Shown in pieces: positions 1-10,474 of a stretch of DNA of 64,000 nucleotides (position 1 is its first letter; each line of letters opens with the position of its first letter). Below the pieces are notes generated by a model that was given only the letters and a program-made list of their open reading frames with translations, was not told where the DNA came from and made no database searches. The stretch comes from Limnephilus marmoratus (Eukaryota; Arthropoda; Insecta; Trichoptera; Limnephilidae), in contig OU862933.1 in assembly GCA_917880885.1 (NCBI GenBank), forward strand, positions 12,739,679 through 12,803,678. The letters run 5' to 3'. The position numbers and the translations under genes are program-made.

Positions 1-737
1 TAAGAAAATCAGAGCATCTTCCGATAGGGTGTTAACTTTTGCGCAACCTTTCATTGATCCATATAAATATTCTTATTTCCTGGCAATTTACTGAATGTAG
101 GTACTCGAAATTTGTGTAGTGCCCACATGAAAGAAAAAACAGAATCTTATGCCTGTGGTACGTACAGGGCTGGACAGTATTTGAAATACTTGTAATTGAA
201 ATACGTATTTGAAATACAAATACGTATTTTGTATTTGTATTTCAATTACTTCCTAAAAATGTATTTTGTAATTGGTATTTCAATTACCTGCTGCTGAGGT
301 ATTTTGTAATTTGCATTTCAAATACTTATGGCTTCAAAATACATTTTCAAATACATTTAACAATCTTAATAACGATAATGTAAAATAAACTGACATAAAT
401 AATACATAGAGTAAAAACACTAGAAACCTGTACTATTGTCCTGTGCTATAGCACTCTTACTAATGATTATTTGTAGTCCTCTTATCATTGCTTCATATTG
501 TACTGTACATTTTTTTTTGTCATGCTAGTTATTATTATTATCCTGTGCTAGCACCATTATTGTAAATTTTGTATCATATTATATTATACTTGTCATTGCT
601 TTGTATTGTACATTTTTGTATCATAGTATTAGATAGAGCACTATAGGAATAATTTGACTGAATACTAGATTATTTTTAAGTTAATTACTGTAGAGCGAAC
701 TTGAAATGAAATAACACAAAACTGCGCTATACAAATG

Positions 738-1383
738 TCTTTTATGTATATAAAAATGAATCCTTGTTTCCCTTGGTCACGCCATAACTTCAGAACGACT
801 TTACCTATTTCATTCATTTTTTTTAAATTTTCTAATACTTTGTAGGAGGTTCTTACGGAAAGATAAATAAAGAAAATTTCGCGGAAAATTGGATAATTTC
901 AGAAAACTTAACGACTATTTTAACTTCGCACGTTTGACAGTTCGCGCATATGATGAAATTGAATTTAGCAGGCAGCTGTTTTTTTTTAACAAAAGAATTA
1001 TCTATGGATATTTCAAAATATAGATATATTAAATAGGTACCTACCTATGTTTGGTACCAGATTTGATTGGTTGTTCTTATAATATGCAAAAATTAATATT
1101 TGTAATATGTGAAAAATTAAAATTTGAATAAAAAATTGTAATAGCTGGCACGCGAGTTGTTTGAAAACTGAATGTACTGGGACTGAATATATGAAACGCG
1201 GGAGGGAGGTTGGCAGGACGGGGGAGCGGAAGAGGGTAGAGGGTAGGCGGGGAAGGTGGAAGGGGAACGCGGGAGGGGATGGAAACGCGGGAGGGGAACG
1301 GGGACGCACGGGAAAGGACATGCAGAGAGAAAATTTTTATTTCTTTGAATATGGCATTGCAACGCATGCCGGGAACCAGCTAG
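738..1383 (+). mobile_element. Helitron-like repeat
   Basis: Starts TCTTTTATGTATATAAAAAT and ends CCAGCTAG followed by T, with the CTAG end expected of Helitrons. A G/A-rich interior (1190-1320) is shared with the related copy ending at 32875. The 3' hairpin is not clear, so the class is tentative. Confidence 0.45.
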
Positions 1384-1479
1384 TGTTATTATAATAATTA
1401 TTATTATTATCTAACACCTAAGTCCTGTACCACAAAAATTTACAAGTGGAGCGGAGACGAGACGTGTCTTCTGAGCAAT

Positions 1480-2060
1480 ATTTTTATTTTTTTTTATTTA
1501 AGTTTTTATTCCAGCAGGGCTGGGAGGGTAGTGCAATCCCAGTCTGCCATATTACATAAAGTATAGTATAATATATTTTACAGAGTAAATAAAAATCTAA
1601 AATAAATAAAATATGATAGCGTATTAGGTTAGGTACCTAACGAAAGCAAAAAATTAAAATAAAATTCGAACATAAGTAATAATAATAATAAAAATTAATC
1701 ACAAAATTAAAAACAAAATAAAATTAAACAAAAATTAAACCGAAATTAAAATTTTAAAAAAGAAATATTAGTTTTTTTTTTTTTTTATCGTCCATCACGG
1801 AGGTCGCCTCATCATTTGCATCCATCGCTCATTCAGTGGGGAGCTGAGCCACCCGGATGCAGCCACGACAATGATGTTGTTTGATTTCAGTGTCCTGCTC
1901 CAGAAGCTGGCTAGCCGGTGGCGAAGTAATGCTGGGAATGAGTGCACCCTCCCTTCGGTGAACATCGTGGAGGCGCTGCAGAACCTCGGTAGTTGCATAA
2001 GTTGCCTGTATGCATTGTTGTAGCACACCCTCAGTTATATGATTGGTCATTTTTTGCACG
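1480..2060 (-). pseudogene. CR1/Jockey-like LINE reverse transcriptase C-terminus
   Basis: The minus strand encodes YNNAYRQLMQLPRFCSAS, MFTEGRVHSFPALLRHRLAS and related C-terminal RT sequence split between two frames. Its AT-rich 3' flank lies at the lower coordinates. It is a 5'-truncated dead copy. Confidence 0.6.
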
Positions 2061-2107
2061 TTTCTGTTTCACTCTACTCAGCTTTGCTTCTTTGTAACGC
2101 ACCCTTA

Positions 2108-2307
2108 TGGCCGTTATACAGGACATCTTTTTTTCAGCCCGATTCCAATTAGACACAAAAGTCAAAATTTTTCACTCTACGCGATCGCTATTTTCATATC
2201 TACGATTTCAGTTGGCATCACAGCAAACAGCATGGTTCATATATTGTTTGCAGTGATGACAATGTGTTGTTTGCAATGATGAAAAAAGATGTCGTGTATA
2301 ACGGCCA
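2108..2307. mobile_element. small MITE with TTA target duplication
   Basis: Inverted ends TGGCCGTTATACA/TGTATAACGGCCA, continuing to about 28 bp, are flanked by TTA on both sides (2105-2107, 2308-2310). The 3-bp TTA duplication suggests a PIF/Harbinger-like MITE. Confidence 0.7.
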
Positions 2308-2554
2308 TTAGATAAGGGTACTTACGACCATTTATTGCAACCAAAGGTTCTACCCAAACCAAATGTATTTTGTATTTTGTAATTTGTATTTTGTATTTGA
2401 AATTAAAAAATGGTTAAAAAACTGTATTTTGTATTTCAAATACACGACTTGAAAGTATTTTGTATTTCGTATTTTAAATACATGCGACAAAGTATTTTGT
2501 AATTTGTATTTCAATTACAGCAAAGCATGTATTTTGCCCAGCCCTGGGTACGTA

Positions 2555-4400
2555 ATCGGTACTAAAGTGTATCACTGGCGTAATTATTTGGATTTTCTTT
2601 TGTTAAGGCCTTCGTACATACTTGGTCGTTGGTTAAGGCCCTTAATCTGTTCTCTCCCAGTTCTCTGTAGCGAGTAAATGCAGTAATTCACACGTCAAGG
2701 TCTGTAAACTTCATTCACTGACTCGGACATGATTTTGTACAAGAATCACGTTGGTAATTTTGCCTTCTTTGTAATTAATATGTTGAGAAATAGGCTATAA
2801 GCACGGACATATGAATATATCTGGACCTGCCCTAAGTGATAAAAACGTACTATTTCCCCCTCCCCATGGAACCGGCTTTAGCTCCGCCTTGGCGCCAGCT
2901 CGCTCCAAGGGGAGGGGAGAGATCCACGCTTGAATCTAAAATATGTGAAGTCATCATTCTTGTAGTGACCAGCGCGAAACTAACGTCCGTACGTTTTACG
3001 AAATAACACGCCAAAAAACGGCAGCTTGCGCTATACATTATAGGTACATATTATATACACATAGCGAATGTGGGCGGTTCTCCAGTGTCCTCGTCGCTGG
3101 TTACAGGGGTAAGTAAATTATGAAACATTTGTAAAAGTGTCTTAACTAAACACGGTAACAAAATATTGCTATGTGAATTGGGGCGAATGTTTTTGGGGCA
3201 AGCATTTGGCCTTAGCAAATATGTTATTAACGTGGCAAGCAATTCGCGCTCCCATGTAAAAAGGTCTATTCATTCAAAGCAGATTTTGCTTTTAAGAACT
3301 AAATGGTGATATTATAATGCGAGATGCCTATATACTGTCAGATTGATTTTTCAACGAATCACAGTATCTTTCCTCTCTTCACCCCCGATAGTTTGGTTTT
3401 ACCCCTCACCTGGTTCCTGGTTTCTGGTCTATTCATTCTGATGTCTATGGCTATAAGGAAAGTAATCTTTAAAAATGTGGATTCGATATCAAATTACTAA
3501 TCCATACTGCCATCTATCGATTTTCTAAAGTTCTTCGGCTTTTTCTCATATTTATTTTTCACGTTTCGCATACAGTAGATGTTTGAGGTACCCACCAAAA
3601 GAATTCGCAAATTTGTTTTAGGATAATTTTAGATAATTTATTGAACCTACGGTAAATTTATATTAAAGAAATATTAATTAACAAAAGATAGTGACGTTTT
3701 TGTAAATTTTTGATTAAAGGAACTGTCTAAATTCGAACATAGGCTTAGCTAGGACTCACACCTCTCCAAATATTATATAAAATGATTTAAAGGTTTACGT
3801 GAGAATTAATATAATTAGTTGGAAAAATTATCCATAGATGTCAGTAGGTGCAAATTTCCCTCCAGCCAAGGAGGAAAGGTATAAAAACCTCGGTTTTAGG
3901 TTTTTATACTCTCTTCTCTTCGCTATAGCTTTCTAACAAGTAAACATAAACTCCTTAGTCTGTCTTGGGTAGTTTGGATCTCCTGAATATTCACAATGTA
4001 ATTGGGAATAGAGCAATAAATTTATGAGTCCTTTAAAGTTTCCTGAAGATGCGTTATCATTTACAAGTTCCTTCCTCCAAAACTTTACAGGAACATTCCC
4101 GAGAACTTGTAAAAGTGACGTTCACGCCGTATAGATAGGTACATAGAGTTTGTTTTATTATTAACCAAGGAATTTTTAAATACATAATATACGAGTAGAA
4201 CAAAGTAAAATATAAAATTGCTCGCAGAAAAATCAATAGATGTCGCATATTAAATGAAAGTGTATAAATTTATCCAAGACACTACAAGGTAGCATTTAGT
4301 TGGAGATGAATTTTGCAATCATACATAAAGACAGCAGCCAATAAAAATATGTGTTAATAAAATGAATATAATGTTGGTAGTTCTTGGTTGAATATGATCG
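2555..4400. other. intergenic, nothing recognised
   Basis: AT-rich with scattered short open frames lacking homology or coding character. I see no gene, RNA or bounded element here. Confidence 0.5.
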
Positions 4401-4410
4401 AAGGGGAAAT

Positions 4411-4484
4411 GGTCTTATTAGCTCAGTGGCAGAGCAGCTTCCCGGCAAGGTTAAGGTCTAGGATTCAATTCCTAGATGTGACTG
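4411..4484 (+). repeat. tRNA-like SINE head
   Basis: TTAGCTCAGTGGCAGAGC resembles a tRNA A box and GGATTCAATTCC a B box about 30 bases later. No convincing acceptor or anticodon stems are seen, so it is a SINE-type internal promoter rather than a tRNA gene. Confidence 0.5.
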
Positions 4485-4624
4485 TATCTTCTAGGAATTT
4501 TTCTGTTTCAAATTTTGAGAGTTGCTCACATTGTCTTCGATGATTAAATAAAAAATGTATTTTATAACAACGATAACGGAAAAAATTGGCATTATGATCC
4601 CAATAGGTTAGACTAAACTTTATT

Positions 4625-5065
4625 ATTAGCTCTACACGGGAGGTCCTGAGGAAAACAAATTCCTTCAGGGCCTCTGTCATCTTTGGAGATGCTGTGTGGG
4701 AGTTCTTTTTAGGGAATGGAAAGAGAGAAAGTTCTGTGAAGGAAAAGGTATGAGTAGGAATGGGTAGGAATCTGGGGGTTAATACCTCCAGGAATGAAAT
4801 CCATCCCTCCCGCTGCGGTGCAAGTTGATGCGCGATGGGTCGAGAGAGTCCGGCTGGAGAGGTCTAGGTTAAGTCTCCCTCAACCAGTCACTCCATCCGA
4901 CCCGCCAAACTGTAGGAGAGCAAACGCATCCGCCGCAAAGATCTAGGAAAACATCACCCCATGAACCCGGGAACTCCTGTTAAATCACCAATCATAGTGA
5001 ACCATTTAGACTTTTAGAGTAACCTATGCAGGGGTGTTGGTTATCCAAAAAATAATTCCCGGACA
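4625..5065 (-). repeat. dispersed repeat, LINE 3'-end related (copy 1)
   Basis: Shares a long block with 22383-22750: TTAGCTC-ACACAGGAGG at one end, a central GAGAGAGTCC-GCTGGAGAG, then CAACCAGTCxCTCxATCCG and a closing GTTATCCA-AA. Its first 100 bp also match 20425-20526, next to a LINE RT fragment, suggesting a LINE tail. Confidence 0.6.
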
Positions 5066-5103
5066 GCAATACCCAAACCCGTCTCCCAAATTTAATTTAA
5101 TCG

Positions 5104-5282
5104 ACTGGTCGGTGGTTGAGTGGGCATAGCGCTTGGATCCCATCCGGGCGTCGCGTGTTCAATTCCTCGGCTGGCTAAGTCCTCCATCACAACACAAGCA
5201 ACATTTTCGGCTTTCTGTGGTGGTAGTAGGAGATTTTCAAACATTGTTGGGTTATTCGTAACCCGGGAATATTTGTCTTTCT
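5104..5282 (+). repeat. tRNA-derived SINE
   Basis: GGTGGTTGAGTGGGCATAGC (A box) and CGTGTTCAATTCCTCGG (B box) are followed by an unrelated body and poly-A (5285-5293). Confidence 0.55.
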
Positions 5283-5552
5283 TTTAAAAAAAAGTATTAA
5301 TTCGTTATGCGAGATAAAACAACAGTCGTGTTGTTTTGTGATGTTTTTTTCTATGCGGCCTATGCAGTCATTGCTTGAAGCTATCGATAGCCACCGCTTG
5401 TAGCAGTTTATAAATTTACAATCTTAATAAATTTCGATAACATCAAGAAACTCTGATTACGATTGCTACAATGAAAAGAATAAAATACTTTTAATAAACT
5501 AAATTTATTACTTATTATTAAATTAAAACAGTAGGTAAGTATATTTGATTCG

Positions 5553-5558
5553 TTTATT
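5553..5558 (-). terminator. candidate polyadenylation signal, MBOAT7 copy A
   Basis: AATAAA on the minus strand lies about 60 bases past the copy A stop codon. Another AATAAA overlaps the stop at 5613-5618. In AT-rich DNA such hexamers are common, so this is only a candidate. Confidence 0.35.
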
Positions 5559-5617
5559 TTTATTTGTGTATTATATATTTTTATAATCAAGCAAAGCAGT
5601 ATTACCACATATTTTAT

Positions 5618-5839
5618 TTAGTACTCCTTGAAATTATCCTTGTTTTCTGTATTTGGGGTGCAATTTTTAACAGCCCAAGCAAGAAGATATAGACTGCCAA
5701 CCAGTATGAACGGGGAGTACTGCAGGGCTGCCAGACAGGCCCGCACTTGTTGGTCCTTTGCAAGTAACACCAACAAACCCAGCAGGCCTCCTAAATACTT
5801 CCATACCACCCAGTTACCGAATGCCACCATATCCGCATT
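5618..5839 (-). CDS. MBOAT7: MBOAT7 copy A exon 7 (C-terminus)
   Basis: The acceptor tttgtag precedes AAT and the stop is TAA at 5620-5618. It encodes NADMVAFGNWVVWKYLGGLL, DQQVRACLAALQYSPFILVG and a short polar tail. The block (K/Q)VRACLAALxYSPF is shared with copy B. Confidence 0.9.
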   Translation of the reverse strand, partial: NADMVAFGNWVVWKYLGGLLGLLVLLAKDQQVRACLAALQYSPFILVGSLYLLAWAVKNCTPNTENKDNFKEY

Positions 5840-8800
5840 CTACAAAGGAAAAGAGTTATACAATAAAACTTTACAATAGTCTCAACTGCTCTCAGCTATC
5901 CAGAACCAATGGTATTATGGAATGGGATTTTGGCATCCCCAATTGGGGAATATTAATAGATCTGAGATATCTTCCCACAATGTCACAAGTCAATCGCGGA
6001 CGATAATTGTAGGTCAGTGGTAGATAAGTGGTGAAATAGAGCGTTGAATGTCCGACCTCTAACTAAGTGGATCCATTTTTTTCGCTCCATATATCATCTG
6101 CATATATAACATCAATGACTAAAATAGAAATGAAATACAGGCACAGATTTTATGATATTTTAACGTCTAAAAATTTCACACAATAAACATGGTGCTTACC
6201 CATCCAGTCATCTTCTTGTGCTGTTTTCTAAAGACAGTCTCCGCGGGCATGTAGAGAGGCATCAGGCCTAAGCCTATGAAGTAGCCTGAATCGATTCCGT
6301 GCCAGAGAGCACTTATCATTAGAGTTATGCATGCCCTGGAAAAAGGATAGTCATATTGAAACAAACCAGTACAGGGTTAATTGCCCTGAAAATGGACACT
6401 GGCAAGCTATCTGAAACGTTGAATAAAGAAAAAGTAAGTGCAACATGATATGACACCCTAAAAATCAATCGTGATAATTCTTTTGTTATTGATTTTTTAC
6501 TAAGAATATCAAATCATATCCGCGGTATACAGTACTTGAACGTCCATAAATCCTTGACTAAGAGGAATGGAAAGCGTGGAATGCAATTATCACAGCTCCA
6601 CGCCTGTAAATAATATCGTAATCATAAGAAAACCTCACTAGTTTTGATAATATGTACCTCAAAGATTTGTTCCAAGAGCTTGGTAGAACCTTAAAGACAT
6701 ACATCCCCATGAAGTACTGTCCGGTCTTATTCCATGCTTTGATCGTCTCAGGGATCCAAGGAGAAAATTGGGCTACCATAATGTCTACACTATGGAGGGT
6801 TTTAAAGTCATACCTGGCTATTACAGCTTTCCTTAAAGTCCTGAAAATATAATAAACGTCATTCATCAACAATTTTGAATACCCGTGCATAAATTGAGTC
6901 AACGTTGATATCAACTGTGATCAACTTACATCTTCCTAAGTTCTGTGTAATTCTTTGTGGGTCCATGGCCACTCTTGTTCGATCCCTCTTCTGGATAAGC
7001 CCCGAGTCCAACAGACGAAGCAATAGCTTCTGAGATACTTCCAATAGAATACATCCAAAAGTGGACATTCTCGAATGTTATGAAAATGTACATGGTCTTG
7101 TATAGCATACTACTGCTACTGAACTCTTGAGTCATCGTGTACTGGAAGAACTCAATTATATATTCATATTCACAATAACTGTTTGAAATCATTCAAGATG
7201 CTAGAAGTGTGCAACAAATGTTATAATATAAATGAAATTTTTGAAATGGTGTGGAATACAACAGGGTTCAGTTTTAGGTCTAAACTTAACTATTACATAG
7301 TTCTGGGAGTCATCATTTACTTGTTTGTATGCTGACCCAATAATAAACATTAATAATTTGAATACGAGTACTACCTTGACTATGAAGTAGGCGTTTTACC
7401 TGTAATGGCCAAGTACTCTCGATAGCAAGATAAATAGAACCATATCCTAGACTTAAAGCCATCTGTTTGTAGGTGAAACTGGATCCAGCAGCTCGCGCAA
7501 ATGGAAGATAAAGGTAGTCATCATATGTTCGATACCGAATGTATGGACCTATAAAAAACCAGTTACAATCAGCGCTTATATGTATATATAAATAAAATTT
7601 GGTATAAGACCTACGTATACAAAATAAAATTTTACGTAGGTACTTTGAATCTACGAAGGCTGTCCGTAAAAAAGGTCTTCAAGGTGCTGCGGTCGCGAGG
7701 AACAATTTTACGCGAGATCCGTGAAAACTGGCGTGTTGCCTGGTTTCTCTCTGTGACACTTAGTCTCGGCGTTAGCAACCGCTTGCAATGAAGCTTCCGC
7801 TCGCCGCACCGACAGGTGTGAATTACTCTCTATAATGAGTTTTTTTGTCCGAAGAACATAACCCCGGTAGGAATTCATTCTCAGCTCCTTGAAGTATACG
7901 GAAAACAGTATACGAGTGCGAAAACGTGCGCAAATGTTGCAGAGAATTTAAAAGTGTGCCGGACGGCCATCGGTTTCAGATGAAAAAATTGCCAAGGTGG
8001 AAAAAACAATGATTGCAAATCGACGGGTGACTGTGCGGGAGCTCTGTGATATGATCCCTGATGTCAGTAAGACCACTATTGACAAGATTTTGACAAAAAA
8101 TTTGGGATATCACAAATTCTGCCCTAGGTGGGTCCCAAAATGCTCACCGAAGATCACGAACAACAACGGGTTGAAGCAGCCCGCGAATTCTTTGAGTGCT
8201 ACGACATCGATGGCGAAGAATTCTTGGACTCGGATAAGACCTGGATATACTTCACGACCCCAAAGACAAAGAAACAATCCCAGTGGCATCATTCAGATTC
8301 GTCGAAGCAAAGCTTAAAAACGAATTACAGAGCGTAACTCACACTTGGCGGGGGCGGCAAGTGGAAGCTCCATCCCGAATGGTTGCCACGCCGAGACTTA
8401 GCCCACAGAGGGTTCAACGTGGTAGGGATTTGACAAGAGGAAACCAGGCTACACGCCAGATTGGGCGTAAAATCATTCCTCGCGACCGCAGCGCCTTGGA
8501 GGCCTTATTTTACGGATAGCCCTCGTACGTTTTAATTTATGGTTCTTGGTTCCATGGTTCCATGGCAACTTAGAATCAACTCAACTCAACACCTCTTCGA
8601 AAAGTTATTTAGAATTATGGAAAAAAATTGAAAAATAGCCCCTAATAAATCTAACCTAATTTAACCAATTTTTTTGATCACTTTTAATGACTTTTCGAAG
8701 GAGGTGTTGAGATGAATTCATTCTGAGTTGTCCGATCACCATTTAGGATATGCGCTTGAGATGATCCATATTTTTTTACATTATATTTATCAATACTTGT

Positions 8801-10442
8801 TTTTTTTTACTTATTTGCTCATTTTTTAAATATTTTAAAGCAGTAAAAATTAAATAACACGACATGACAACAAAATGTTTCTGCTAAATGCGCCCACAGA
8901 AGAATGAAAAACACGAAATTTAAGGTTAAATTACGAATAAAAGTAAGAAATTTACTTTTCAAAGCGTCCTTACTTTATACCTAAGGACGTAGTTTGGACG
9001 GGGTTGACAGAATGTAATACGACAAAAGAAAGAAGAACGAAGAAAAATATATCGGTACTAAAAGAATATGATAAATATATTTTTTTTATTACCTAAATGC
9101 ATTCCAAGGAAAGAAAATGCATAATGCAATATTTCCGACAACGTTGGATCCACATTGCTGACATCTTCGCCATCATTTTTTATCTTCGTTTTCTCTGAAC
9201 TGTTGTTATTCTCGCCTGAATAATGGATCTCGAATGCCACCCCTACTATTTTCAGGAATACCAGCATGTGTATACTATTGATATATCTGTAATTAGTTGT
9301 GTTGTCCACTGTGGACCGGACGAGGATCCGATACACGGTCAGATAGGAGAGCATAAATACCAGAGCAGCCAGGTGACATCTCCTTCAAATATAATAATAA
9401 CATGTAAAATACAAACATCAAAATAATATGGGCGTTGCCAGCTGCGAGAGGTTCGCGGTTAAAAGTCTTGTGTTACAAACCAACTAATTGTTAAACTTAA
9501 GCAGATGATTTCCGAGCTTATGTTGATTAGTTATTCGATCTCGAATACTTTCTCATTCCCGAATTAGGACGAGGGATGCTATTGGTTATTTTTCACCCCA
9601 CCACTCAGGCTTACAAATGTGATCCCTGGTAGGGATGTCTCAGCTTTGATGGCCGATAAAAGGTCAAGTTTTTAACTCTAGAAGGACAGTTGCTTTCCGG
9701 TGCTCATTGTGCTTCTTCAGGTGAAACTCTGGCAGGACTGAACGCTCTGTAAACTGTCTGCTTTTGGAGTTCAGTTAATCCAGAGTGAAGATACTTGTTG
9801 CAAGCCTTTTGGTAAAACGAACAGTTAAGGGAACAATTAAATTTCCTTTAGACTCACAGGTTCTAACTTATTTATCGGTGAACCCATAAAGTTATTGTTA
9901 ACGTTTATTATAAATACTGTATTGCTTTTATTGAACTACATGAATGATTTTTGTTATTTGTTTTTGGGGTGTTATGCCGTGTTGCGCTACCTCCTCCTTT
10001 AGCCAACGTTTCGGACAGCGTTACAGTGTCCATCATCACACATCTGCCCTGATGATGGACACTGTAACGCTGTCCGAAACGTTGGCTAAAGGAGGAGGTA
10101 GCGCAACATGGCATAACACCCCAAAAACAAATAACAAAAATACTTTTGGCCGTGAAAATCTAAAATCATATCTACATGTATCATACTTGCAAATTGATTG
10201 TACCCAAAATTAACTAATAACATCTCTCGCCCTATTTAGTAAGACTATTGTGTTCACCGTCAAAATTGTGCATTGATTTATTATCTCGCAACACTACAAA
10301 TTTGTATGCTATACGAGTATGTATGTATGCATGTATGCTTGCTTTACGAAAAATTAATATTTTTGTAGCCTTTTATTGTATGAAATAAAATATTGGCACT
10401 TGAAAGCAAAATATCCTTAAATAAATCACTTAAGATTTTTTG

Positions 10443-10474
<32 letters not shown>

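Larger units (their letters stand above)
165..2546. mobile_element. hAT-type element, complete ends, non-autonomous
   Basis: Terminal inverted repeats CAGGGCTGG/CCAGCCCTG are flanked by a perfect 8-bp duplication GGTACGTA (157-164 and 2547-2554). Both ends carry many subterminal copies of GTATTTGAAATAC-like motifs, a pattern typical of transposase binding regions. No transposase is visible; the interior holds a Helitron-like piece, a LINE fragment and a small MITE. Confidence 0.85.

Noticed and set aside
1013..1394. Pro/Ser-rich and Gly/Arg-rich open frames
   Set aside because: They arise from the G/A-rich core of a Helitron-like repeat that recurs at 32530-32875.
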